Assembly (NCBI RefSeq): GCF_014193695.1
Contig: NZ_JACHZR010000010.1
Location: forward strand, 48,731-112,730
DNA: 64,000 nucleotides
Direction: 5' to 3'
Origin: Rhizobium sp. BK316
GTDB taxonomy: Bacteria; Pseudomonadota; Alphaproteobacteria; Rhizobiales; Rhizobiaceae
In this document: positions 9,025-16,727 of the stretch, one piece after another
How positions within the stretch are numbered: position 1 is the stretch's first letter
Layout: each line of letters begins with the position of its first letter
The notes under the pieces: generated by a model
Told to the model about the DNA's origin: nothing
What the model saw: the letters and a program-made list of their open reading frames with translations, nothing else
Databases searched by the model: none
Position numbers and translations under genes: made by a program

Positions 9025-9507
9025 ATGGCAGACGATAACAGCAGCAACGGCGCAGCGAGCCCGACCCTTTCGATCCTTGCCCAATACGTCAAGGATCTTT
9101 CCTTCGAAAACCCGGGCGCACCGCGCTCGCTTCAGGCCCGCGACAAGGCACCGGCGATCAACATCAATGTGAACGTCAACGCTAACCCGTTGTCCGAAAC
9201 GGATTTCGATGTCGTGCTGTCGCTGATCGCTGAAGCCAAGGAAGGCGATAAGACGGTATTCCATACCGAGCTCGTCTATGGCGGTGTCTTCCGCGTTGCC
9301 GGCTTCCCGCAGGAGCACATGCTGCCGGTTCTCTTCATCGAATGCCCGCGCATGCTCTTCCCGTTCGCCCGCCAGATCATTGCCGACGTCACCCGCAACG
9401 GCGGCTTCCCGCCGCTGATGATCGATCCGATCGATTTCGCGCAGATGTTCGCGCAGCGCGTTGCCGAAGAGCAGGCTCGCTCCAAGGTTCAGGCCGTTCC
9501 GAACTGA
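9025..9507 (+). CDS. secB: Protein-export chaperone SecB
   Basis: A homotetrameric cytosolic chaperone that keeps preproteins unfolded and hands them to SecA. The 160-residue length is typical. Conserved parts are QYVKDLSFENPGAP near residue 21, the VNVNANPL strand, VYGGVFRV, and the CPRMLFPFARQIIADVTRNGGFPPL block. The start at 9025 is set by GAGGAAA seven bases upstream; an ATG seven codons earlier lacks a site. It ends in a strong terminator shared with the convergent dnaQ operon. Confidence 0.97.
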   Translation: MADDNSSNGAASPTLSILAQYVKDLSFENPGAPRSLQARDKAPAININVNVNANPLSETDFDVVLSLIAEAKEGDKTVFHTELVYGGVFRVAGFPQEHMLPVLFIECPRMLFPFARQIIADVTRNGGFPPLMIDPIDFAQMFAQRVAEEQARSKVQAVPN

Positions 9508-9531
9508 GCGGCTCTCACAGGCTGGATATTC

Positions 9532-9563
9532 AAATGCCCGGGCAAAAAACCCGGGCATTTTTG
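9532..9563. terminator. Terminator between secB and dnaQ
   Basis: An 11-bp perfect stem (AAATGCCCGGG/CCCGGGCATTT) with an A-rich loop and a T run on the secB side. It lies between convergent genes and probably works in both directions, because the stem ends are A/T. Confidence 0.85.
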
Positions 9564-9565
9564 TT

Positions 9566-10276
9566 TCAGTCGAATTGATCGTATTTGGACCAGACTGCCT
9601 TCTGTCCAAGTTTGGCGATCAAGGCGTTGTGGGCTTCGGCTTCCTCTTCGCTCAATCGCGGCGCCAGCGGCCGCGGCCGCTCGATGATGGTGGCGACGAT
9701 AACCTCTTCCACCGCGACTTCACCCGTGCGCTGGCTTGCGGGACCCGAAAGACCGAGTGCTGCCTGCCGACCGCCGATCATCTCGATATAAACTTCGGCC
9801 AGAAGCTCGGAGTCGAGAAGGGCGCCGTGTTTCGTCCGGTGCGAATTGTCGATGCCGTAACGACGGCACAACGCATCGAGCGAGTTTGGACCCATAGGAT
9901 GCTTACGGCGGGCAAGCGAGAGCGTATCGACGACCCGATCCGGCAGGATGGGTGGCAAGCCGATCCGGGCTAGTTCGGAGTTGACGAAACCCATATCGAA
10001 GGTGGCGTTGTGGGCGATCCATTTGCCGTCGCCGAAAAATTCCAGGATCTGGTCGACGACATCAGCAAAGGGCGGTTTGTCCTTCAGAAATTCGTCAGTG
10101 ATGCCATGCACGGCGAGCGCATCCGGATGAACCTTCTGGTCACCCGGATTGACGAAAAGATGGATCGTCCTTCCTGTCGGAAAATGGTTGAGGAGTTCGA
10201 TGCCGCCGATTTCAATGATGCGGTCCGAGCGATTGTCGAGGCCGGTGGTTTCCGTATCGAAAATGATTTCACGCAT
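9566..10276 (-). CDS. dnaQ: DNA polymerase III epsilon subunit (proofreading exonuclease)
   Basis: The 3'-5' proofreading exonuclease of the replicative polymerase. The 236 residues contain the three DEDD exonuclease motifs: ExoI FDTETTG (residues 6-12, with D7 and E9), ExoII AHNATFDMGF (about 88-97) and ExoIII with H and D in KHGALLDSE. The last ~40 residues are the polymerase-alpha binding tail. It is the final gene of the leftward ppsR-maf-aroE-coaE-dnaQ series, overlapping coaE by eight bases, so translation is probably coupled. Confidence 0.96.
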   Translation of the reverse strand: MREIIFDTETTGLDNRSDRIIEIGGIELLNHFPTGRTIHLFVNPGDQKVHPDALAVHGITDEFLKDKPPFADVVDQILEFFGDGKWIAHNATFDMGFVNSELARIGLPPILPDRVVDTLSLARRKHPMGPNSLDALCRRYGIDNSHRTKHGALLDSELLAEVYIEMIGGRQAALGLSGPASQRTGEVAVEEVIVATIIERPRPLAPRLSEEEAEAHNALIAKLGQKAVWSKYDQFD

Positions 10277-10880
10277 GCGGGGCTTCGTCCTTCGCTATCC
10301 GCTTCTTCAGGTCGGCGATGATATCTGCCACTTGTTCCCTTGCCACCTCGATGTCGTGGCCGCTGTCCACGACGTAGTCAGCCCGGCGGCGTTTTTCCGC
10401 ATCGGGTGTCTGGCGAGAGAGAATCATATTGAATTTTTCTTCCGTCATGTTCGGACGTGCAAGCACTCTCCGTCGCTGAATCTGTGGATCGGCGCTGACG
10501 ACGACAATAACATCAACCCTCTGTTCGGCGCCGGTCTCGAAAAGCAGGGGTATATCGAGCACTACCATATCTGCCCCCGCGTCCTCCTGCCGCGCCAGGA
10601 ATTCACTCTCCCGCCTGCGCACCAGAGGGTGGACGATTTGTTCAAGCCGCTTGAAACCAGCCGGGTCCTGAGCGAGCTGGCGGCCAAGTTCCTGACGATC
10701 AACAACACCGTTTTTCATCGTGCCGGGGAAAGCCGCATCGACCAAAGGGGCTGCCTCGCCAGCATAGAGATCATGGACGACCGCATCGGAATCGTTAACC
10801 GGAACACCAGCTTCCGCAAAGAGCTTCGCCGTCGTCGACTTGCCCATTCCGATGGAACCGGTGAGGCCGATCTTCAGCAT
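10269..10880 (-). CDS. coaE: Dephospho-CoA kinase
   Basis: Catalyses the last step of coenzyme A synthesis, phosphorylating the 3' hydroxyl of dephospho-CoA with ATP. The 203 residues begin with the P-loop GSIGMGKST (residues 8-16), followed by the substrate-binding DSDAVVHDLY and the LIDVVVLDIPLLFE-type segment (here VVLDIPLLFETG). The start codon overlaps the aroE stop by one base (TGATG) and the 3' end overlaps dnaQ by eight bases. Confidence 0.96.
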   Translation of the reverse strand: MLKIGLTGSIGMGKSTTAKLFAEAGVPVNDSDAVVHDLYAGEAAPLVDAAFPGTMKNGVVDRQELGRQLAQDPAGFKRLEQIVHPLVRRRESEFLARQEDAGADMVVLDIPLLFETGAEQRVDVIVVVSADPQIQRRRVLARPNMTEEKFNMILSRQTPDAEKRRRADYVVDSGHDIEVAREQVADIIADLKKRIAKDEAPHA

Positions 10881-11737
10881 CAGTGTTTTTCCATATCCGC
10901 TATTATCAGAGCCCGCAGCGTTTCATCGACGACGGGCCGTTTGCCGAACCATTTTTCAAATCCCGGCACGGCCTGATGCAATAGCATGCCAAGGCCATCG
11001 ACAATGGCGAAACCTTGCTCCTCCGCCTGAGCGAGGATCGGCGTTTTCAGCGGCACATAGACAATGTCGGTAACGACAGCATCCGGGGCCAGCGGCGAAA
11101 AGTCGATCACCGGTGCCGCATCCCCATCCATCCCAAGAGACGTAGTGTTGATGAATAGTCCGGCCCCTTTCATCACTTCGCCGATAGCCGCCATCGGATG
11201 GGCATGGACCTTCGGGCCGAAGCGGTCGGCCAGTTCCCGCGCCCGCTCGACCGTGCGATTGACGACGTGGATTTCGCTGAAACCTCGGTCACGGACGGCC
11301 TGGATGACCGCTCGGCTCGCACCGCCGGCGCCAAAGATCACGACCCTATCGTGCCGGTCCCAGCCGGGATGGCGTTCATCGAGATTAGCAGTGAAGCCGC
11401 GGCCATCCGTGTTGGTGGCGACAAGTTTTCCGTCCTCCAGCCACAGCGTATTCGAGGCGCCGAGTTCTTCCGAGAGTTCATCGGGCTCATCGGCCAATTT
11501 GAAGGCCAATTCCTTGTGAGGGATTGTGACGTTGCCGCCGATGAAACCAGCGCTACCGTCTCGCAGGGAGGCGATAAAATTCGCAAAGGCTTCCGGGGCG
11601 ACCTCATGGGCGCGGTAACTGCCGGGCAGATTGAGCGCCTTTAGCCAGTGACCGTGGATCAGCGGTGAGCGCGAGTGCCTGACTGGAAAGCCCGTGACAA
11701 ACGCTTTCGGCCCTAGTGTTTCACGTGAATCATCCAT
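10880..11737 (-). CDS. aroE: Shikimate dehydrogenase
   Basis: An NADP-dependent reductase of 3-dehydroshikimate in the aromatic amino acid pathway. The 285-residue chain shows the shikimate site VRHSRSPLIHGHWL, the catalytic lysine in NVTIPHKE, NTDGRGF, and the NADP-binding GAGGASRAV loop. The start at 11737 lies just inside the maf stop (eight-base overlap). The frame is open 49 codons further, but that stretch lies inside maf and has no similarity. A parS-like site (11717-11732) is embedded in codons 2-7, reading as SRET. Confidence 0.95.
   Translation of the reverse strand: MDDSRETLGPKAFVTGFPVRHSRSPLIHGHWLKALNLPGSYRAHEVAPEAFANFIASLRDGSAGFIGGNVTIPHKELAFKLADEPDELSEELGASNTLWLEDGKLVATNTDGRGFTANLDERHPGWDRHDRVVIFGAGGASRAVIQAVRDRGFSEIHVVNRTVERARELADRFGPKVHAHPMAAIGEVMKGAGLFINTTSLGMDGDAAPVIDFSPLAPDAVVTDIVYVPLKTPILAQAEEQGFAIVDGLGMLLHQAVPGFEKWFGKRPVVDETLRALIIADMEKH
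11717..11732. promoter_or_regulatory. parS-like ParB binding site inside aroE
   Basis: TGTTTCACGTGAATCA differs from the perfect palindrome at 20039-20054 at one of 16 positions. It lies in the first codons of aroE, about 1.5 kb from the putative origin. ParB from this window is the expected ligand. Confidence 0.75.
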
Positions 11738-12329
11738 CGATCGCTTCCAGTTCCCGGAGTTTTGCAAGGAGCGGTAACATCGGTAGGCCAAGGATCGTGA
11801 AATAGTCGCCGTCGATTTTCTCGAATAGCTGGATCCCCTCCCCCTCCAATTGATAGGCCCCGACACTCGCCAGTGCCTTTGCACCGACGCGTTCCAGATG
11901 ACGCGCGATGAAATCGTCCGTCAGCGGTCGCATCGTCAGTTCGGCGTGCGCGACGTGCCGCCACAAGACTTCACCGTTTCTGACAATGGCGATCGCGCTG
12001 TTCAGGCGATGTGTCTTGCCTGCAAGCACACGCAGATGATTGGCAGCATCGGTCATATCTTCCGGTTTGTGAAAAACCTGAGAGCCGAGTGACATCGTCT
12101 GGTCCGAGCCGATGATCAGCGCGGCGCTGAAGCGCCGGCTGACATATTCCGCTTTTGCCTCCGCCAGAACGAGCGCTACTTCATCCGGCGTCGCCCCGGA
12201 TTTTTCCAACGGCGCTTCTATTGCCCGCTCGTCGATCTGAGCAGCATGCGCTTCGAAAGCGAGGCCGGCATTTTCCATCAGCATGCGGCGGAACGGGCTC
12301 GACGATGCAAGAACGAGCTTCGGTGTCAT
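11730..12329 (-). CDS. Maf/YceF-family nucleotide pyrophosphatase
   Basis: A 199-residue house-cleaning enzyme that hydrolyses modified nucleoside triphosphates. It has the Maf signature LASSSPFRRMLM at the N-terminus and, at the catalytic acid, IIGSDQTMSLG. The SDQ form resembles E. coli YceF (7-methyl-GTP pyrophosphatase) rather than the ADT form of YhdE, so YceF-like specificity is inferred. The start at 12329 has GAGGA five bases upstream; six codons of open frame before it lack a site. It overlaps aroE by eight bases and follows ppsR after 34 bp. Confidence 0.9.
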   Translation of the reverse strand: MTPKLVLASSSPFRRMLMENAGLAFEAHAAQIDERAIEAPLEKSGATPDEVALVLAEAKAEYVSRRFSAALIIGSDQTMSLGSQVFHKPEDMTDAANHLRVLAGKTHRLNSAIAIVRNGEVLWRHVAHAELTMRPLTDDFIARHLERVGAKALASVGAYQLEGEGIQLFEKIDGDYFTILGLPMLPLLAKLRELEAIDG

Positions 12330-12363
12330 CCAGGTCCTCGACAACAATTCAGTTGTTCAGCGC

Positions 12364-13185
12364 TTAACGCAGCTTCGGCCGCAGGGCAACGATGGCCGCC
12401 GCCGTTTCCTCGATCGAGCGCCGCGTCACATCGATCATCGGCCAATTATGCCGGGCACAGAGGGAGCGTGCATATTTCAGCTCCTCCGAGATTGCCGCCC
12501 GGTCGGTATAATGCTCACGGTCGAAACCGGGTGTCGTTCCGAGCAGGCGATTTTCCCGAACTTGGGAAATCCGGTCGGTGGTGGCGATGAGGCAGACGAT
12601 CAGGGGTCTGGTTGCAGTCAGCAGACCCTCGGGCAAAGGCACGCCATAAACGATCGGTATGTTCGCCGTCTTGATGCCACGGTTTGCAAGATAGATGCTG
12701 GTTGGCGTTTTTGACGTGCGGCTGATCCCGACGATGACGACATCGGCCTCATTATAGTCTTCATGCATCTGACCGTCATCGTGATCCATGGTGAAGTTCA
12801 GGGCCTCGATACGCGCAAAGTATCCAGCGTTCATGACATGCTGGGCGCCGACGCGGCGCCTTGACGGCGCACCGAGATAGATCTGGAACGCACCGATGAC
12901 CGGCTCCAGGACATTGACGGATGCCACACCCATTTCCGCGCAGCGCTCATCGATGAGGCTTGCGAGTTCGCGGTCGACGATCGTGTAGAGCACGATGCCG
13001 GGTTCATTGTCGATCGCCTGGAGAACCGGCATCAATTGCTTGCGGTTGCGGATCAGCGGATAGACATGCTCGATTGGCTGGGCGGACTTGAATTGCGCTG
13101 ATGCAGCCCGGCCAGCCGAGATCAGAGTCTCCCCGGTGGAGTCAGAAATCAGATGCAGATGGAAGAAGTTGGTTCTGTTCTCCAC
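12364..13185 (-). CDS. ppsR: Pyruvate, phosphate dikinase regulatory protein (DUF299)
   Basis: A bifunctional serine/threonine kinase and pyrophosphorylase that switches PPDK (or PEP synthase) off and on using ADP and phosphate. At 273 residues it is full length, with the P-loop-like GISRTSKTPTS at residues 153-163 and the N-terminal HLISDSTGET motif. It is the first gene of the leftward maf-aroE-coaE-dnaQ operon and borders the putative origin; its homologue occupies the same place beside the Caulobacter origin. rhizobial PPDK itself is not in the window. Confidence 0.94.
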   Translation of the reverse strand: MENRTNFFHLHLISDSTGETLISAGRAASAQFKSAQPIEHVYPLIRNRKQLMPVLQAIDNEPGIVLYTIVDRELASLIDERCAEMGVASVNVLEPVIGAFQIYLGAPSRRRVGAQHVMNAGYFARIEALNFTMDHDDGQMHEDYNEADVVIVGISRTSKTPTSIYLANRGIKTANIPIVYGVPLPEGLLTATRPLIVCLIATTDRISQVRENRLLGTTPGFDREHYTDRAAISEELKYARSLCARHNWPMIDVTRRSIEETAAAIVALRPKLR

Positions 13186-13586
13186 GCTATTTTCCGCTGC
13201 CTGTTGAAAAGACTGGATAGCGAAGAGCTAATGGGCGGGCCGGGATCGAGGCAAGGGAAAACATGTCCCCTTTTCCACATTCCGGATTTGGCGATGTCAT
13301 ATTGCATCAGCTTGTGGATGATGGGGACTTTAACCAAAGGTCCCGTCGGGATTCACAGCTTATCCACAGCAAGGGTTTCAAATGACATCTAGTGAAACCT
13401 CTGGAATCGCTGTCTGATTCGAATTTTCCCTGGTTTTGGGAATCAAACGGCGTTTTCTGTGCGGGCTATTCGTGTCCGCCGTGACAAATAGCGCTGTCCG
13501 TGGATGGATTTTAATCCTTGATAGACACCGACTCTAAGAAATAGAAACCTTTTAAATATCTTTGGATTTTTATAGGGAAGAAGCGC
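13186..13586. other. oriC: Putative chromosomal replication origin (oriC) between ppsR and hemE
   Basis: A 401-bp gene-free region. It contains one perfect DnaA box TTATCCACA (13360-13368) and two one-mismatch boxes: TTTTCCACA (13271-13279) and, on the other strand, TCATCCACA (13313-13321). A weaker candidate lies at 13499-13507. The stretch 13508-13578 is AT-rich, like an unwinding element. Five GANTC methylation sites fall within 185 bp (13350, 13404, 13416, 13440, 13530). Origins of Caulobacter and Sinorhizobium lie beside hemE in this position, and parAB with parS sites follow within 9 kb. The sequence features are observed; the origin role is inferred. Confidence 0.8.
13360..13368 (+). 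promoter_or_regulatory. Perfect DnaA box
   Basis: TTATCCACA matches the consensus DnaA 9-mer exactly. Two one-mismatch boxes lie within 90 bp upstream, in the ppsR-hemE intergenic region. Confidence 0.8.
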
Positions 13587-14624
13587 TTGAGCGAAATGCG
13601 CCGGAAAATCATGCGGGTTCTCGACGGTGAAACGCTGACCCCACCTCCTCTCTGGCTGATGAGACAGGCAGGCCGGTATCTGCCGGAATACAGAGAAACA
13701 CGCGCCAAGGCAGGAAGTTTCCTCGATCTCTGTTATTCGCCGGACTATGCCGTAGAGGTTACGCTCCAGCCGATACGGCGCTACGGCTTTGATGCTGCCA
13801 TCCTGTTTTCAGACATCCTGGTCATTCCTGATGCGATGAAGCGCAATGTGCGTTTCACCGAGGGACATGGTCCGGAAATGGATCCGATCGATGAGAGGGG
13901 TATTGCCGGCCTGGATGGAGAGAATGTCGTCGGTTACCTGCAGCCGGTGCTGGAGACGGTGAGGCGTCTGAGGAAAGAGCTTCCTTTGGAGACGACGCTT
14001 CTCGGTTTCTGCGGAGCGCCGTGGACGGTGGCTACCTATATGATTGCCGGTCACGGCACGCCGGACCAGGCGCCTGCCCGTCTCTTTGCCTACAGGCATC
14101 CGCGTGCTTTCGAGCATTTGCTGATGCTGCTTGCCGATGTTTCGGCCGACTATCTCGTGGCGCAGATCGATGCGGGCGCTGATGCGGTGCAGATCTTCGA
14201 TTCTTGGGCCGGTGTTCTCGGAGAGAGAGAATTCGAGGCTTTTGCTATTCGACCCGTTGCTCGCATGATTGCTTCCATCAAGGCGCGGCGGCCGCAGGCG
14301 CGGATCATCGCCTTTGCCAAGGGTGCGGGCTACATGCTGAAGACCTATCGGCAAAAGACAGGCGCTGATGCGATCGGGCTCGACTGGTCCGTCCCGCTCG
14401 CTTTTGCGGCCGAGCTGCAGAAGGACGGACCGGTGCAGGGCAATCTCGATCCGATGCGGGTTGTGGCTGGCGGTCGTTCGTTGGAGGAAGGTATCGACGA
14501 CATTCTTCAGGTGCTTGGAAATGGACCGCTGATCTTCAATCTCGGTCATGGCATCACACCGCAGGCAGATCCGGAGAATGTACGCCTGCTCGTCGAGCGT
14601 GTGCGTGGCGCGGGGGCCGCGTGA
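13587..14624 (+). CDS. hemE: Uroporphyrinogen III decarboxylase
   Basis: Converts uroporphyrinogen III to coproporphyrinogen III in haem synthesis. The 345-residue protein has the N-terminal signature PPLWLMRQAGRYLPEYR, the FSDILVIPDAM region and the second signature GFCGAPWTVATYM. I chose TTG at 13587 because AGGGAAG lies six bases upstream; the next candidate, an ATG three codons in, would be spaced too far. The gene borders the putative origin, so its promoter probably lies within it, as for Caulobacter hemE. It is coupled to hemJ by overlap. Confidence 0.96.
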   Translation: MSEMRRKIMRVLDGETLTPPPLWLMRQAGRYLPEYRETRAKAGSFLDLCYSPDYAVEVTLQPIRRYGFDAAILFSDILVIPDAMKRNVRFTEGHGPEMDPIDERGIAGLDGENVVGYLQPVLETVRRLRKELPLETTLLGFCGAPWTVATYMIAGHGTPDQAPARLFAYRHPRAFEHLLMLLADVSADYLVAQIDAGADAVQIFDSWAGVLGEREFEAFAIRPVARMIASIKARRPQARIIAFAKGAGYMLKTYRQKTGADAIGLDWSVPLAFAAELQKDGPVQGNLDPMRVVAGGRSLEEGIDDILQVLGNGPLIFNLGHGITPQADPENVRLLVERVRGAGAA

Positions 14625-15160
14625 TGGAAAAGCAGACGGATCAAAAGCCGGGTGCCTATGCCCGCCGCCGGGCGCATTTTGCGCTGATCTTCTTTGCTCT
14701 TCTGGCCGTCGGGCTCTTCGTCTGGAACCCCGACAATCTCTATCTCTGGATCAAGGCCCTCCACATCATCGCGGTGATCTCGTGGATGGCCGGGCTTTTC
14801 TACATGCCCCGGCTTTTCATCTACCATACGGATGCGGAACCCGGCTCTATTCAGTCCGAGACCTTCAAGGTGATGGAGCGCCGGCTGCTCAGGATCATCA
14901 TGAACCCGGCCATGATGCTGACCTGGGTCCTCGGTCTTTATCTCGCCTGGTCGGTCTATGATTTTCAGGGGGGCTGGCTGCACGCAAAGATCGGGTTGGT
15001 TGTCCTTCTGACCATTGTCCATGTCTTTTTCAGCAGGGCTGTGCGGGCCTTCGAACGGGATGAGAACCGTCGCTCGGCCCGTTACTGGCGCTTCATGAAT
15101 GAGGCGCCGACGGTGTTGATGATCCTCATCGTGATCCTTGTCGTGGTGAAGCCTTTTTGA
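14624..15160 (+). CDS. hemJ: Protoporphyrinogen oxidase HemJ
   Basis: An oxygen-independent, membrane-embedded protoporphyrinogen IX oxidase (former UPF0093) that acts later in the same pathway as HemE. It has 178 residues and four hydrophobic segments (about 18-35, 43-62, 93-112, 121-139), plus a C-terminal one. Conserved features include the invariant histidine in ALHIIAVISWMAGLFYMPRLFIYH and the lysine/histidine pair in WLHAKIGLVVLL. The ATG at 14624 overlaps the hemE stop by one base; a GTG three bases earlier is also possible. Confidence 0.93.
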   Translation: MEKQTDQKPGAYARRRAHFALIFFALLAVGLFVWNPDNLYLWIKALHIIAVISWMAGLFYMPRLFIYHTDAEPGSIQSETFKVMERRLLRIIMNPAMMLTWVLGLYLAWSVYDFQGGWLHAKIGLVVLLTIVHVFFSRAVRAFERDENRRSARYWRFMNEAPTVLMILIVILVVVKPF

Positions 15161-15207
15161 TGCCAGGGGCGGTGCGGGTTAAATTTCAGTCATTTTAAGC
15201 AGCCCTC

Positions 15208-15236
15208 TTGCGGGCCGGGTTCCGACTCGCTATTTT
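15208..15236 (+). promoter_or_regulatory. Possible sigma-70 promoter for rho
   Basis: TTGCGG and TATTTT are separated by 17 bases, about 120 bp ahead of the rho start and just upstream of a short leader ORF. The call rests on hexamer similarity and spacing only. Confidence 0.4.
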
Positions 15237-15258
15237 CCGCCCATCTCATCTTCGTGGC

Positions 15259-15339
15259 ATGTGTGTAGAGTTCAGTCGCCTGCGAGCCCTTTCGCAGTAC
15301 CGAATACGACCCAACATCGCCTTTCCCCTTCTAAAATAA
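15259..15339 (+). CDS. Possible 26-codon leader ORF upstream of rho
   Basis: An ATG-started frame encodes a 26-residue peptide beginning MCVEFSRLRAL and ending LLK. It is in a different frame from rho and stops 17 bases before the rho ATG. No clear ribosome site precedes it. Rho leaders in other bacteria carry attenuation signals and sometimes short ORFs, so a regulatory role is conceivable, but chance occurrence is quite possible. Confidence 0.25.
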   Translation: MCVEFSRLRALSQYRIRPNIAFPLLK

Positions 15340-15356
15340 AGAGTATTGGTCACTTC

Positions 15357-16622
15357 ATGGCTGAAATGAAGCTTCAGGAACTTAAGAGTAAATCCCCGAC
15401 GGATCTTCTGGCTTTTGCCGAATCGCTCGAGGTGGAGAATGCGAGCACGATGCGCAAGCAGGAGCTCATGTTTGCAATCCTCAAGGTTCTTGCCAGTCAG
15501 GATATCGAAATTATCGGCGAAGGCGTCGTTGAAGTCCTGCAGGATGGTTTCGGGTTTCTTCGCTCCGCAAATGCCAACTATTTGCCCGGCCCGGACGATA
15601 TCTACATCTCCCCTTCCCAGATCCGTCGTTTTTCACTGAAGACCGGTGATACGGTCGAGGGTCCGATCCGTGGTCCGAAGGAGGGCGAACGTTATTTCGC
15701 GCTTCTAAAGGTCAATACGATCAACTTTGACGATCCGGAAAAGATCCGTCACAAGGTCCACTTCGACAACCTGACGCCGCTCTATCCGAACGAGCGTTTC
15801 AAGATGGAACTTGATGTTCCAACCTCCAAGGATCTTTCGCCGCGTGTCATCGATCTCGTGGCGCCTCTTGGTAAAGGCCAGCGCGGTCTGATCGTTGCTC
15901 CGCCGCGTACGGGTAAAACGGTTCTCCTGCAGAACATCGCTCATTCGATCACCGCGAATCACCCGGAATGCTACCTGATCGTCCTGCTGATCGACGAACG
16001 TCCGGAAGAAGTCACGGACATGCAGCGGTCGGTCCGCGGAGAAGTCATTTCTTCCACATTCGATGAGCCGGCGGTCCGGCATGTCCAGGTCGCCGAAATG
16101 GTGATCGAAAAGGCCAAGCGTCTTGTGGAACACGGCCGCGATGTCGTCATCCTGCTCGATTCCATCACTCGCCTTGGTCGCGCCTACAACACCGTCGTTC
16201 CTTCTTCAGGTAAGGTTCTGACCGGTGGTGTTGACGCGAATGCCCTGCAGCGCCCGAAGCGGTTCTTCGGCGCGGCACGTAATATCGAAGAAGGTGGTTC
16301 GCTGACCATTATCGCGACGGCGCTCATCGACACCGGCAGCCGCATGGACGAAGTCATCTTCGAAGAGTTCAAGGGTACCGGTAACTCGGAAATCGTTCTC
16401 GACCGCAAGGTTGCCGATAAGCGTATCTTCCCGGCCATGGATATTCTCAAGTCAGGGACCCGCAAGGAAGATCTGCTCGTTCCGCGGCAGGATCTGCAGA
16501 AGATCTTCGTCCTGCGCCGTATCCTTGCTCCCATGGGCACGACTGATGCAATCGAATTCCTCATCGACAAGCTGAAGCAGACGAAGAATAATGGTGATTT
16601 CTTCGACTCGATGAATACCTGA
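15357..16622 (+). CDS. rho: Transcription termination factor Rho
   Basis: A hexameric RNA helicase that terminates transcripts. The 421 residues show the N-terminal Rho domain (LKSKSPTDLLAFAESL), the RNA-binding cold-shock fold (GVVEVLQDGFGFLRS), the Walker A motif APPRTGKT (181-188), Walker B DVVILLDSITRLGRAYN, and the Q-loop/R-loop region (PKRFFGAARNIEEGGSLTI). The start at 15357 gives the standard family N-terminus (MAEMKLQEL). The preceding 196-bp leader is unusually long for this window and may mediate autoregulation. The transcript ends in a strong terminator at 16647. Confidence 0.98.
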   Translation: MAEMKLQELKSKSPTDLLAFAESLEVENASTMRKQELMFAILKVLASQDIEIIGEGVVEVLQDGFGFLRSANANYLPGPDDIYISPSQIRRFSLKTGDTVEGPIRGPKEGERYFALLKVNTINFDDPEKIRHKVHFDNLTPLYPNERFKMELDVPTSKDLSPRVIDLVAPLGKGQRGLIVAPPRTGKTVLLQNIAHSITANHPECYLIVLLIDERPEEVTDMQRSVRGEVISSTFDEPAVRHVQVAEMVIEKAKRLVEHGRDVVILLDSITRLGRAYNTVVPSSGKVLTGGVDANALQRPKRFFGAARNIEEGGSLTIIATALIDTGSRMDEVIFEEFKGTGNSEIVLDRKVADKRIFPAMDILKSGTRKEDLLVPRQDLQKIFVLRRILAPMGTTDAIEFLIDKLKQTKNNGDFFDSMNT

Positions 16623-16646
16623 TCATTAGCCGGATTCCTCAGATCG

Positions 16647-16686
16647 AGGCTGGTGAGTCGTTATGCGACCGCCAGCCTTTTTCTGT
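16647..16686 (+). terminator. Terminator downstream of rho
   Basis: AGGCTGG (16647-16653) pairs with CCAGCCT (16672-16678), with a smaller inner stem, followed by TTTTTCTGTTTT. It separates rho from mnmE. Confidence 0.8.
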
Positions 16687-16727
16687 TTTAGATTGATCTG
16701 GAAGCGAACTGATAGGCTGAAGACCGT

